Origin: Pochonia chlamydosporia 170
Lineage: Eukaryota > Ascomycota > Sordariomycetes > Hypocreales > Clavicipitaceae
Direction: 5' to 3'
Assembly: GCF_001653235.2 (NCBI RefSeq)
Contig: NC_035790.1
Coordinates: 2,542,001-2,606,000 of the forward strand
Length of the DNA stretch: 64,000 nt
Shown piece after piece: positions 43,828-55,367 of this stretch (positions are counted from its first letter, which is position 1; each line of letters begins with the position of its first letter). Both the position numbers and the translations under genes were made by a program. Under the pieces are notes generated by a model. The model searched no databases. It was not told where the DNA came from and saw nothing but the letters and a program-made list of their open reading frames with translations.

Positions 43828-44166
43828 ATGAGCGAACCAACTCAGACACCTCCTACTTCTACCGAAGGCGCTGCCCCTCGCAGACGAGTAAGCAGGTTCC
43901 CAGTCGAGAAATGAATCGATGCTAACATGTTACAGAGCTCCGGCTGGATGCCTGCCTTCGAATCGCTGCAGCAGCAAAAGAATAATCAGGATGCCGTGCG
44001 TCGTCAGAGCATGTCTGACCAGCAGGCCAAGGGGGGCATTTTCAGCCAGTTCTTCCACAAGTATGTCGTCTCGTCATCTCATCCTCATCATTCCATCTCG
44101 CAAACGCTCGTGATCGTCACTCATTGACAAGGTTTTCGCAGTAACTTTGGCCGAAACACCAAGTGA
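43828..44166 (+). CDS. Small unrecognised protein, 69 aa
   Basis: Three exons (43828-43887, 43936-44060, 44142-44166); introns are 48 and 81 nt, the first with a GATGCTAACATG branch region. The product is hydrophilic: a Thr/Pro/Ser start, an APRRRSS basic site, then GWMPAFESLQQQKNNQDAVRR and SMSDQQAKGGIFSQFF, ending HNNFGRNTK. There is no signal peptide or membrane segment. The aromatic/amphipathic pattern and clean splice sites indicate a real gene. It reminds me of small conidiation- or stress-associated proteins of Sordariomycetes, but I cannot name a family. The exceptionally C/T-rich promoter suggests strong expression. Confidence 0.75.
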
Positions 44167-44564
44167 AATGAAATTTGATTTCGTACCACTATGAGCTTAG
44201 TATGAGTCTTTTGTTCCTTGTTGTATATTAGTGCGGCTGGGGGGTAAGCATGGATCTGGGGGGGACTGGAGTTTTTGTAGTCTATGTTCTTATTATCTTG
44301 ACCTATGAATTGGTGTTTGTTATCACAATGCCCTTCCGCAATGAAGCTGTGGTCTGGCCGCAGCTCCATTCACACATACGGGTGCTGTCTCGTGTCACGC
44401 CCGAGATTAATCCATCAAAGGACATCTATTGCGGCTGCATCTGTCTATGCCAAACATGTCTACGCAACAGGCTAGACTGCGCTAAATCAAGGCCAACAAC
44501 ACTTTTTGAATCAGAAACGCCTGTATATCGTAACAAATCCTATGAGAACGCCTTGTAAATGCCG
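44167..44564. other. Convergent intergenic region
   Basis: 3' flanks of the 69-aa protein gene and PXR1. The segment 44190-44340 is T-rich on the plus strand, as for a 3' UTR. No gene. Confidence 0.5.
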
Positions 44565-45711
44565 TCATGTCTTGACCATGAAAATCTGCACATCTTGTTA
44601 GCCCATCTGTCTCAACATGTCGACTTCACCTAACACCTTGTGACCTACCTGAGCCAAAGCCTTGGTGTCCAGCACCGCCTGCTTCTTCTGTGCAATAAAC
44701 CGTGATCGAACAAAGTTGCGACTCCCTCTTGGTGTGGAAGTCCCGGTGCCCGTAGGCGTCGAAGTGCCTGTAGCTGGAGCAGACGTTGCAACAGATGCAG
44801 GCGCCGTGGCCGTGGCCGAATCTGAATCCGCAGTCTCTGCCTCGTCCTTGTTGCGCTTCTTCTTGTCCTTCTTCTCCTTCTTCTCCTTTTTATCCTTTTT
44901 CGACTTTTTCACTTCCACCGACTCGTCGTCACCCTCGGAGCTCGTCTTTGACCTGGACTTTTCCTTTTTAGACTTCTTCTTCAATCGCTCCTCTTCATCG
45001 GGTGTATTGTTCTCCGTTTCCATAGCGGCCGCCAACTTCTTCGCCCTTCGCTCCTCTTTTCTCCGCCTCTTCTCCTTCTTCTCCGTATCTACGCTCGACG
45101 ATTCTGACTCGGCCGCTTCCAACTCCTCCGCCTTTCGCTTCTTGCTCTTCTTGTCCTTTTTCGACTTTTTAGGCTTCTCTTCTTCAGCGTCAGACGCAGG
45201 CGTAGATTCGTCCGACTCCGTTTCTGCCTGCATCTCATCGCCAACGAGCAGCCCTCCGCGAATGAACCGCATAGGTCCCCATTTCGCCTCGACGTATCGG
45301 TTCGTCTTGACCACTAGCCGTGCTTGCCTATCGCCCTCGACTGACTCCTCTGACTTGCCATTCAGCCGACTCAGCAGGTCCGAAAAGACGTCAAGGCCCG
45401 TCACTTCATCCTCCTTGGCCTTATTGTACCCCAAGCCCTTCATGTCGTCCTTGAGGGCCACCCGGATATAGGATGCATTGGCGGCAGTGTGCAATTCGGA
45501 GTGAGCGGCGTCTTGCGCTCCGAGGAATTGACCGGGCTCCCATCCCTGGGAACGTAGGATCTTTTGACCGAAAGTTTTGGTGTCGCGAGTCCATTTTGTG
45601 TTGTTGGGATCTCTGCTGATTCGTGACCGGCTAATGCGCATTGAAAAGTCAGTTTAGTTCATGTGGCATATGGCAGCCTACCTACCTCTGCTTTTCGGCG
45701 AGAAGACCCAT
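44565..45711 (-). CDS. PXR1: G-patch ribosome-biogenesis protein Pxr1 (PinX1)
   Basis: Three exons (45711-45686, 45630-44649, 44585-44565) give 342 residues. The protein works in rRNA and snoRNA maturation and telomerase control, and activates the helicase Prp43 through its G-patch. Exon 1 gives the family start MGLLAEKQ. Exon 2 gives SRISRDPNNTKWTRD, then the G-patch GQKILRSQGWEPGQFLGAQ and DDMKGLGYN. Next come FSDLLSRLNGKSEE, a long Lys/Glu-rich KKSKKDKK region and an Ala/Thr/Pro linker. The tiny last exon of 21 bases encodes IFMVKT, restoring the conserved Pxr1 C-terminus; reading straight on would give a different tail stopping at 44598. That C-terminus plus the GGCTAAC branch point and GCAG acceptor decide the splice. 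Confidence 0.93.
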
Positions 45712-46598
45712 CTTGACGGTTCCTGGCTGCGACAAGCCGAACCTGTAGATTGATTTGGATGAAGAGTTGGATGGTTAGAAAAAAATATCTTAGCGGTGGG
45801 GTAGTCGAGATCGGGGCTTATCGCGGTAGTTGATTGGCCCGGTGGCATCCAGCCTGCCACAGGACTCACTTCCCCACAACATGCAGTGGCTGTATGAGTG
45901 TTCCTTCCGCTTGGCGGTCAAGCCCCAGAGCAATCGTGCCCAAGAACTCAGTTGTTGCTCTTCTAGTCCCCATTTTCATAGAAAACAAATGCATCTGCCT
46001 TGAAACATGAATCGTATATATTATTTTTACACAAGGAGTACATGTTTCATCGGTAGTCATCCAACTATACAGTCAATGAGCCTCCATTGAGACATTCGTC
46101 TACTTACCAACGTACCAGGTAGGTGGGAAGTCACTTCCCTAGGCACTTCCCATCCTTGTGATGTCTGCGAATACCTTCATCCTCCATCTCCAGGCAATGT
46201 CATGCTGCTACTGCAAACGAGGTTCTTACAAACCATCAAGTTTCTCTGGATCAATACGCGTGGTCGGATTGCGTAGCCGTGCACACGTCCAATAGCTCCC
46301 CAACATGATTACAATCACGAAATCACTGGGCAACGGTAACAGGCTTCTTTTCGCATAAATCTTACAATCCCTAACCTAGCTAGCGCCTATTATAAGCAAT
46401 CAAACACAGTCGCCCATAGTGTCAATCTTTCTGTGCCACAGCTTCGTTCCACCTATGAAATCAATACAAAGGGCGCCTTTATCGCTATTTTGGTCTCAAA
46501 AACATTCCCTAGCCTGGCAACTTGTCCTTCTTGTGGCCAACCGATCTTGTCATCGTTTCGGAGTCGTCGATAGAAATTGTAATCAAACATAAAGCAAC
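45712..46598. other. Intergenic region between PXR1 and ARS2 (tandem, minus)
   Basis: PXR1 promoter and ARS2 3' flank. Contains CCTACC/GGTAGG-type repeats, for example near 46115-46137 where AGGTAGGTGGG precedes AAGTCACTTCCCTAGG. No gene recognised. Confidence 0.5.
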
Positions 46599-49354
46599 TT
46601 AGTAGTTGAGTTCGCCACCGCCACCGCCAGAGACGTGGTCGAGGTCTTCGTAGCTCTTCAGGCTACGACCTTGCACGGCTTCGCGAGGGCCACCCGTTGC
46701 ACCACCAGCTCCATCGCCCCAGCGAGATCCTCCGGTGCGGTTTCGGCCTCCATCAAACCTGTTGCCCCGGCGGTCATACGGCCCTGTGCGATACTGTCCC
46801 CGATTGCCCATGCCGCCGCGGCGAATTGGGCCGCCTCCTGAGCGTTCTTCGCCCATTGGGTTCCAGCCGCCGGCCTGCATACCGGCGAACATGGGTGGGA
46901 AGTTGCCTCCAGCCATGGGGAACCCTGGCATGCCCATCATGCCATTCATTGAAAAGTTCTGCAGGTTGAACCCACGCGGCGTTCCCGTGGCATTCTGCCC
47001 ATTGGCAGGAGGGAAGTGTCCGTTAGAGTTGGCATCCGTCCTGGATGGCGCAATGTGCGCAGGATCCATCACGTATGCATTGATGAGCTCAAACTGTAAA
47101 AGTAACTTGCGTTAGCTTCTATATCGTATCATGGCGATGTATCATGCCAAGAAGCCGGAGTGGGATTCGGACAAACCTCTTGCTTCATGCTATCGAGAAA
47201 GTCTCCATGTCTCTTTTCCACGTGCTTCTTCCAAAAGTGTTCCTCCTTGAAGAGCTTGGAGCATTCTGGTGCTTTGCAGCGCCACTTGTGCTCATCTTCC
47301 TGCTTTACAAACTTGGCCAACTCGTCTTCAACCGCGTCTTCAACTGGCCGCCCACCAAGCTTGCGAATGTCGACTGTTTGGGGTTCCAAGATTTGCATAA
47401 TCTTGTCCTCAAAAGTCTTGACCCAGTTGTAGGCCCGGAGCAATTGCTGCTCCGTCTTGTTTGACGTGTTGCGGAACTTCTTGTCCCCGTCTGCGGGTTC
47501 GGCGTCTATTTCTTCAGCGTCGGCTGCCTTCTTCTTCTCGGGGAATGGCTCGCCATTGGCACTTGCGCGGGCGACCGATCTCGCCGACGACGACAATGTG
47601 CTTCTGGGACGACGCAGGTGGCCACCGGGGCACTTGCGCGTCAGCTCATGAACAGAGTCACTCTCAAAGACGCAAAAGAAACAAAAGTTGAAGACGCGAC
47701 GCAAATACTCAATCAAAAGATCTAGTTGCTTCTTCTTGACGAGCATGTCCTCGTCATCAGCCTCTTCGTCAATAGCACCATCTTCTTCCTCGTCCTCCTC
47801 GTCTTCATGAACCATGCCATCGTCATCGTCATCATCCATGGCTTCATCCAAAGCCACTTGACGTTGCTTCTTGACCTTTTTCGCTGGTGTCTGTGACACG
47901 GCAGGCTGCAGACGGCCGGCGCTGCGCATGTCGTCCACCTTTTCCTCCACCTTGAGGATGGCCTGGAAATCTGAACCAAAATCCTCCTCAAACTTGTTGA
48001 CCAGACGCTGAACGAGCAGCAAGTCTCGTTCAACACGCTCGGGAGCGGAGAAGAGATCCCACAGCGCCTTCTTTCTGGGGTTGTTGGGAGGATTGTGGAC
48101 GCCAACATGGCATACGAAGTCGCCTCGCACTTCATCCTTTACCGTCTTGCCATTGACCGCCTCGAGCGCCTTTTCCGCCGTTGATACTGGTTGTGGCGTG
48201 GCAACGTCCAAATCCCCGTCGTCGTCCTTGGGGTCTGATCGATCAGCCGGGAGTGCTGTCTCGGAAGACGGGTGTAGCATCACCCACCCTATGCGGTGGT
48301 ATCTTTTGCTCGGATTGGGGTCGGACAGAGACAGCCACTTAAATCCGCCTTCTTCCTCGCCCAAATTCTCCTTGCAAAACGACTCGAGGTTTTGGCGGCT
48401 GACGTGTGGCGCGATGGTCTTGATGAGCAGAGTAGGCTGGAACTGGTTCTCGTCGCGGATGTCGGCACCGTTGGCGGGGAGGAGATCGCCGACGCCCAAA
48501 ACCTCGTTACTTGCCGTGGCCTCGCCCTCCTCCTTTTCAACGACACCGCCCGCGCCATTGCTCTCAGCTTTGGGAAGGCCCTCGAGCGAAAACTCATCAA
48601 ACGTGCCCGTCTCCAAATCTTGCTCCCACTGGCTGTAGGCGCCACGACGGATTTCGTTTAGCTTGCTACGAAGCTCGTCGCGGATCTCTGGCACATATCT
48701 CTCCCTGAACCACTGCTCTTTTTTGTGTTCGGACACAAAAGAACGCGCCATCTTTGCTTGTAGCTCTTCCTTGTACGCGTCGTACGCGGCTTGAATCTTG
48801 GCCTTTTCCTTTTCACGCTCCTCCGGCCCGCGTGGCCGCTCTGGCTCACGTCTCCGACCAGTCCGGGCTCGTTCTTTGTCGTCCTTGATCTTCTCGTTCA
48901 TTCTCCACCATTCTCCAAAGTAGGAGAATCCCACCTGGTAAGGCAGGCGTGCTGGATCGGCTAGAGGGTTCACCGTGATCCCGGGGGATGCGCCCTCTTG
49001 TCCAGGAACATAACGGTCAATGTTTGCAGGTGGTGAACTTATTCGTCGGCGATCATCTCTATCTCTGTCGTCTCGGCGAGACCTAGGTTCGTATCGGTCG
49101 ACACCAGGTGAACGTGAACGTCTGCGATCTCTTCGGTCGTTGCCTGTGGTGATGTGAGTTGGTGTCCTATGAAAACAGCAGAAAGCACACTCTGCTTGTC
49201 AATCAATGTATGCGAAGACAATCGTACCTGGAGACCGTCCACGATAAAAGGTATCGGAGCGCTCATCCCTAGTTCTCGATTCGTCGCGGCCCCAGGTGCG
49301 ATCTGATGGCGATCTTGCCGAGGAGTCCCGGTAAGAGGAGCTGTAAGAGTCCAT
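46599..49354 (-). CDS. ARS2: SERRATE/Ars2-type zinc-finger protein
   Basis: Three exons (49354-49228, 49143-47177, 47093-46599) give 862 residues. Ars2 bridges the nuclear cap-binding complex to RNA processing and decay factors. Exon 1 and the start of exon 2 are an RS/RD-rich leader. The DUF3546-type region follows, with NPLADPARLPYQVGFSYFGEW and RPRGPEEREKEK helices. After an RRM-like segment with LLIKTIAPHVSRQNLESF comes an acidic block with DDDDD and EDEEDEEE. The C2H2 finger reads WRCKAPECSKLFKEEHFWKKH followed by VEKRH. The last exon is Gly/Arg-rich and ends with SYEDLDHVSGGGGGELNY, the Ars2 C-terminal signature. Introns are 84 and 83 nt. The start at 49354 is the first ATG that opens this RS leader. 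Confidence 0.92.
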
Positions 49355-50714
49355 TGTGAGGAAGAAGCGCCTTGAGGACGGGTAACTGTCACGCAAAGCC
49401 GGCCGTCGGCTTTTGACGATGGGCAATCAAGCACCGACCCTTGTTCATCAGCCGGTATCGAAAGATGTCGACGAGGACACGGGTAGAAAGGTTGAGGATG
49501 CCTGCAGTTGTGGCGACACGTCGTCGGTTAGAGAATACATCTTAAACAAGGGGGGGTTTCCAATGAACAAAAGTAAGAGGGCAAGAGATGATGGTAAAAC
49601 GCCAAAGAGGGCTCAAGGAAAAGATAGTAGCGAAGAGCCCTCGAAGCACAGAATGGCAGAGGACAAGAAATCTGATGAGAAAGAGACCAATGGAGTCTAG
49701 AAAACAAGGAGGATGAAACTGGATTTTGGTGAGGTGGTTGCCGGCAGCGATTTCTGGGAACGGATTGGCATGACAATTGAAGCGAGGACGAATGAAGGAT
49801 CAATAAACGCAACGAAGATGGGGGGGATAACGAACTGAATTCAATGAGCGCGCAAATATGAGGCTAACGATGCCGCGCAGATGCTTGCTTGCTGGAATTG
49901 TTCCAAAGGACGAACAAGCAGCTTGCACCGTGAAGGAGGTTGGAGGAGACCAGACCAGACCAGACCTGCTCAATCGGAGGAGCGTGGGTGGAGCTGCCAG
50001 CTTGAACATTGAAGCCAACTTGACTTGACTTGACAGTTGTTTGCTTCAATGCAGTCTGGCCTGTCGTACGGAGTGCAGAAGCGGTCGTGCGTGGTCTGGC
50101 CCCTGTCGGTTGCCGACTCGGATGGGTCCAGACAGACGCCTTGGCCAGCTGCGGCGCCACGACAGCTGGACGTACGTGCGAGACAGTTGTCATTGGCACT
50201 GTACGCACTGGCACAATATAAGCGGGGGCTCACAGTCACCTGACAGTGTTCACCTCTAAACCTCTCCCTCCAGCCAATGAGAGCATTCCAGTTCTTGCCT
50301 GGCTGAGGGAGGTGGCGATCTCCGTCACGACGGCCACAACCGATACATGCAGTCTCTTGTCTGTGGGGAACAAACCACCAAGATAAAGCGAAGCCCATCA
50401 ACTTCCCCAGATTCTGTCTTTCCCCCAGAACATCCGGGATGTTTATAATACTGCTCGGTCCCGTCATGCCTTGGAGGTGCATGAACAAATCTGCCTCGGG
50501 TAGACATCCGGCCTTGGGGTTATGAGACCACGATCTTATACTGTCTTCATCTCACACGACACAACAATTGAGCATTCATCTGGCGAATACTAGCATTTTC
50601 CACCATCTATTTTCATTGCATACATTACCATCATAGCCTACGGGCATCTCGACTTATTTTCATACGATTCAGCAATTGCTTCTCATTTCACAAAGGCACT
50701 TGAATTCCGCAATA
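49355..50714. promoter_or_regulatory. Divergent promoter between ARS2 and the Moco sulfurase gene
   Basis: 1.36 kb. Contains the longest CCAGAC tandem (49947-49966) and a TATA-like AATATAAGC at about 50214-50222, far from the ATG at 50715. A Lys/Glu-rich plus-strand ORF at 49413-49700 has no visible domain and lies in leader DNA; not supported as a gene. Confidence 0.45.
49947..49966 (-). promoter_or_regulatory. AGACCAGACCAGACCAGACC tandem element
   Basis: Four AGACC units in 20 bases, the longest member of the recurring motif. About 590 bases upstream of ARS2 and 750 bases upstream of the Moco sulfurase ATG. Confidence 0.45.
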
Positions 50715-53239
50715 ATGGCTTCCACGGACAGCACAGCTGCTGCTTACAATGAGGCGGTGGAGGAACTTCGTCAGCGGGAGTATCCCATGCTCGAAGGTAA
50801 TCACCCAACTTCATATTCATTGCTTAATTCAAGTCGTACTCATCATCCGCCCCAGACTCCGTCTATCTAGACCACGCGGGCTCTACACTCCCTGCAAAGT
50901 CCCTGATGGATTCGTTCGCACGGGAAATGACGTCCACTCTCTACGGCAATCCTCACTCTGGCTCGTGGTCCTCACAGCTATCCACACTACGAATAGACGA
51001 TATTCGACTGCGATTGTTAAGTTTCTTTCATGCTGACCCGTCTGAATATGACTTGGTGTTTGTCCCCAATGCCACAGCAGGTGTCAAGCTCGTCGTGGAA
51101 GCCATGAGGTCACTGCCGGAAGGCTACTCATATGCCTATCATCAAGCGTGCCATACTAGCATTGTAGGAGCGAGGGAGGACGCAAGACAGAGCGCGTGCG
51201 TTGACGACGTCGACATGGCCTCGTGGCTCGGCGGCTCAGATCCATTTGCTTCTGCAGGTCCGTCCTCGGCAACCCTCTTTGCCTATTCCGCCCAGTCTCA
51301 CATGGACGGACGACGATATCCCTTGTCATGGCCGAGGGAGCTCAAGGAACATTCAAACGGGAAATCCGCTCCATTATTTGCCCTTCTCGACGCCGCGTCG
51401 TTTAGTGCCACATCTCAGCTGGACCTCAGCTCTTCAGATTTCGCCGCGGACTTTGTCGTCCTTAGCCTGTATAAAATATTTGGCTTTCCCGATCTAGGAG
51501 CACTTATCGTTCGACGCCCGGCAGAGTACATTTTTGACCGACGACACTATTTTGGAGGTGGCACGGTTGATTTGGTAACGTGCAAGAAGGAACAGTGGCA
51601 CGCCAGAAAGACTCAATTTCTTCACGAACGCCTGGAAGATGGCACGCTACCCTTTCACAACATCATGGCCCTCGACTCAGCAATGACGGTACACTCAAAA
51701 TTATTCGGCTCCATGGACAAAGTCAGTGCCCATACGTCTTACCTGGCTCAGCGGCTGTTTGATGGCCTAGACAGCTTGCGACATGGCAACACGCTACCAG
51801 TGTGTGTCATGTACACCCAGCGGCCAGATGCTTCAACAACATCGCTGGGAGTCGGCCCGGTGGTTTCATTCAATCTCAAGAATAGCGCCGGTGGTTGGGT
51901 AAGCCTGGGAGAAGTGGACAAGCTGGCCATTCTTCAAAAGATTCATATCCGTACGGGAGGGCTGTGCAGCCCTGGAAATGTTGCTGCCGCCTTGGCTCTG
52001 GAACCATGGGAGATGAAGAGAAACCTTTCCGCTGGGATTCGATGCGGCGCCGATAGCGAAATTATGGGCGGGAAACCAACCGGCGTGATTCGAGCGAGCG
52101 TCGGAGCCATGAGCACGGAATCCGATGTCAACCGATTTCTAGAGTTTATACAGGAATTCTTTGTCGAGGACTATCCCACGCCTCCGCTATCTCAACAACT
52201 TGATGAGACAAGTCATGCAGCATCGACATTTCGCGTCAAATCCGTCACCGTCTTTCCGATCAAAAGCTGCGGCGGCCATGTCGTACCGCCAGGACTCCGA
52301 TGGGATGTGAAGCCTGAAGGTTTGGCATGGGATCGTGAGTGGTGTCTAGTTCATCCAGGTTCTGGCCAAGCGCTCAGCCAGAAACGCTACCCCAAGATGA
52401 CACTCTTACGCCCGGCATTAGATTTTGAAAATGGCCTTTTGCGGGTGACATATCACGGTCCAGGCAGCGACGCAGACCACCCATCGGAGATCCAGATCCC
52501 CTTGTCCGCAAATCCGTCGCTATTCGACCAAGAATCCAAACGAATGTCTTCCCGAGTCTGCGGAGAAGAAATCTCCGCCCAGGTCTACAGTTCTCCCGAC
52601 ATCAACAACTTCTTTTCCGACTCGCTTGGGGTTCCGTGTGTGCTGGCAAGGTTTCCCGCTGGCGGCCGTGGCCTCACCAGCCGCACTGCCAAGGCACGCA
52701 TTCAGAAACACCAACATACCAGATTACGTCCACTTCCCGGCTCGTTTCCTGATATCCCCTCGCCTCCAGACTCAGACTCCGAACAGCCCAGCGAAAGCAA
52801 GATATTACTCTCCAATGAGAGCCCAATTCTGCTCGTGAACAGCTGTAGCGTGGATGCGCTAAACGACGACATAACCAATAGAGGCGGCGAGGTGGTACCA
52901 GATGACTCTTTTCGAGCCAACATTGTGATTGAATCGGATGAAAAAGCAAAACACAACGCCTACTCTGAAGATACGTGGAGCAAAATTCGCATTGGAAATC
53001 AAGAGTTCAAGCTCCTTGGCGCATGTCGACGATGTCAAATGGTCTGCGTTGACCAAGCATCCGGCAACAGACGACAAGAGCCCTTTTCGACGCTGGCAAA
53101 GACGAGGAGGTTTGATGGAAAGGTATATTTCGGGGCGCATATGACACATGAGCCGAGACCGGGCGATGCGAGCTTGGCGAGCCAGGCACCTACGATTCAG
53201 GTCGGAGAGGCTGTTACGGTGCAAGGGTGGATATCATGA
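50715..53239 (+). CDS. hxB: Molybdenum cofactor sulfurase
   Basis: Two exons (50715-50796, 50856-53239) give 821 residues. The enzyme moves sulfur from cysteine onto the molybdenum cofactor of xanthine dehydrogenase and aldehyde oxidase (HxB in Aspergillus). The N-terminal NifS-like domain has YLDHAGSTLP, the PLP-binding lysine at about 234 in LSLYKIFGFPDLGAL, and the persulfide cysteine at about 398 in RTGGLCSPGN. From about 450 the MOSC domain begins: VTVFPIKSCGG, LAWDREWCLVHP, SQKRYPKM. The end has the conserved CRRCQMVCVDQASGNR and FGAHM segments. The 59-nt intron follows LREYPMLE and the junction codon gives DSVYLDHAG. Convergent with the ferric reductase. Confidence 0.94.
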
Positions 53240-53379
53240 TTTACAAGATGTCGCGAGACGAATTATGTACAATACCGGATATGAGATGTAATGACCTATA
53301 GGATTTGTAATAATATAGCACATGTGCCGATCCGTTGAAGGCATTGGAATTGATATCGCTCGTCATTGCGTGCCTGGGT

Positions 53380-55367
53380 TTAGTATCTTGAACATCGTTA
53401 GTTAATGAGTGTCAACGCAACGCTCAAACTTACGAAAAAGATTCCCGGTGAAACCAAACTTCGGACGCGCCAGCGTGTTCGCTAAGGATTCGTTGCTGTT
53501 GCGCTGCCGCCGCATGAGCAACATCATACACCATTCCAGATGGTCCGCAAACTGTCACGCCAACTGTGCAATCTGACGCTTGCAATGACATCTCCCTGAC
53601 CGCAGAACCGGTGTCTGGACGACCGTGAAAGAACTTGATGCTAAACAGAGACGTGGCTGAATGGGCACTCGAGCGTATTTGCGGTCCTTGCTTTCTCTTT
53701 TCTTCATCATCTCCTAAAGAAAGGGAATTTGACGCTGGAGCAACCACGGGAATGTTGTGAGTTTCGTAAAAATGTATGCTCAAATCGGCAACCTCGCCTA
53801 GTCCAGTGCCGCATCGTCGTTCAGCGATCCGCTGGAGCTCTTCAGTGTACCAGATTCGCATCTCCGCATCCCTGGTTGCCAGGAGGACTTTTAGTTGGCC
53901 TGTCGAGTTTAAATCATGCCGACTGAGCCAATCTTCGATGAGGGAGAGAGTGAATGCCGAGCCAGATCCGCCTGCAATCAAAAGAGTGTGATCGAACCCC
54001 TTGAACCATCTTGCAGGCATTCCACCATATGGGCCCTCTAGAAGGATTCGGACGTCGACCTCTGCTTGTTTCTGGGCCATTCTTGCAAGTCGTCGAGTGA
54101 GACCACCGCGCGGTTGAAGGTAAAAGACCATCTCATGTTGGCTGCCGCTCTTGGAAGGAACCGAGCACATGGTGAATGGATGCGACGTGATGGAGTGAAA
54201 CCCGCCTGTCAGGAATCGCAGATAAACATGCTGTCCTGGTTTCCAGCTCGATTTTGTAGCAACTGCAACCCGTAGAGACTGGGGAGTTTCAAGCCGGAGA
54301 CGAGCGGTATGCTTGATGCCATGTCTGATATAAGTCTTGGCAAGGGCGTAGAAGAGACAAGTAAAGTAGATGGCTCCAGCGGCAATAAAATAGTCCCAAG
54401 ATGTCATGCGGAAGCTACAGTGAAGGAAAAAGAAGACCATGAAGATGGCGGCGAAGAAGTAGTGTGTCGACTTGAAGAACTCGTACCACTTGTGGCTGTA
54501 TTTACGTTGTTAGTTATTTACTTGTATGGGTGGCGGCATGCCACATACCGAATCCATGAGATGGACATGAAGGTAAGCCAGGCTTGCGCTATAATGGCAA
54601 TTACACCGGTTAACCACACCCCTCCAGTTGTGAAAGCTTCGGCAACATCGCCTCTGTAGGTGCGGTAGACGACGAAGGGAAACGTGTGGATGAGGGCTAA
54701 AACGAACATGGCCCAGCTAACCCAATTATGCCATATATTCAGTTTCTCTGGTGGAATTCCGGTTAAGGCGGATACCAAGTTGGCTTTGGACCCAAAGGCG
54801 AGTATAAACGGCAAACAGGCCAGGGCCATCCACCCAGTTCTCGTCGCGATGGGAGGCGAGTTTCCATATCGCGCGTCTGTTGGCCAGTAATACGGCTTGG
54901 GGCCAAAGGTCAACACTGAGAAGAAGAGGACGCCGACTGCGGCAAGGAGAAGAACTCCAAGGGACTGAGTGTTCCAGCTTCCAACTCGCCAAGTTTTGTA
55001 AGACTGGTAGCGGAGCGCTGCCATGCAACGGCGCCAAGGCTTACTCTTGTTGATGGTACTCGGAGCAAAATCAGAGGCAAATCTACCAATGGCGAATAGG
55101 GCAATGGCAGATACGAAAAAGTATACTACAGGGAGGCAGTAAACCAAATCTGCTTCATACCTGTATGCAACTCAGTGGATATCCTCGTTCGGTTGCAGTT
55201 CAAGATGTATTAAAGTTGACTTACCAGAACACCCAGTACCTGTTTTTGAAAGCACATTGCTCTGGGGTTAGAGTGCAGGTTCCAGGGTCGCGAGATGAGT
55301 GTAGTTGTACCGGCTGGTTTAGTATAGGGAGAAACGGCGTTGAAGCCGTATTGACGTGCATTTGCAT
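53380..55367 (-). CDS. Ferric reductase-like transmembrane oxidoreductase
   Basis: Exons 55367-55225, 55160-54549, 54495-53434 and probably a 7-base last exon 53386-53380 give 607 residues. Family role: electrons from NADPH via FAD and two b-hemes reduce extracellular ferric iron or chelates. The N-terminus has DPGTCTLTPEQCAFKNRYWVFWYEAD, then seven or so membrane helices. Heme-ligand histidines are in IWHNW, LIHTF, THYFF and LHCSF. The FAD region is at PGQHVYLRF with HPFTM; NADPH sites are LEGPYGG, LIAGGSGSAFTLSL and VCGPSGM. Without the last splice the reading frame stops at 53430 (ending HRESFS); with it the end is HRESFSY. The outer start is inferred because no signal-like alternative was found. 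No function in iron uptake versus other metals can be told. Confidence 0.88.

Noticed and set aside
44662..45471. 269-codon plus-strand ORF opposite PXR1
   Set aside because: It is the antisense of the Lys/Glu-rich region (Phe/Ser-rich product). The minus strand carries the G-patch gene.
49413..49700. 95-codon Lys/Glu-rich plus ORF between ARS2 and the Moco sulfurase gene
   Set aside because: Begins inside the ARS2 leader region on the opposite strand. No domain or signal peptide.
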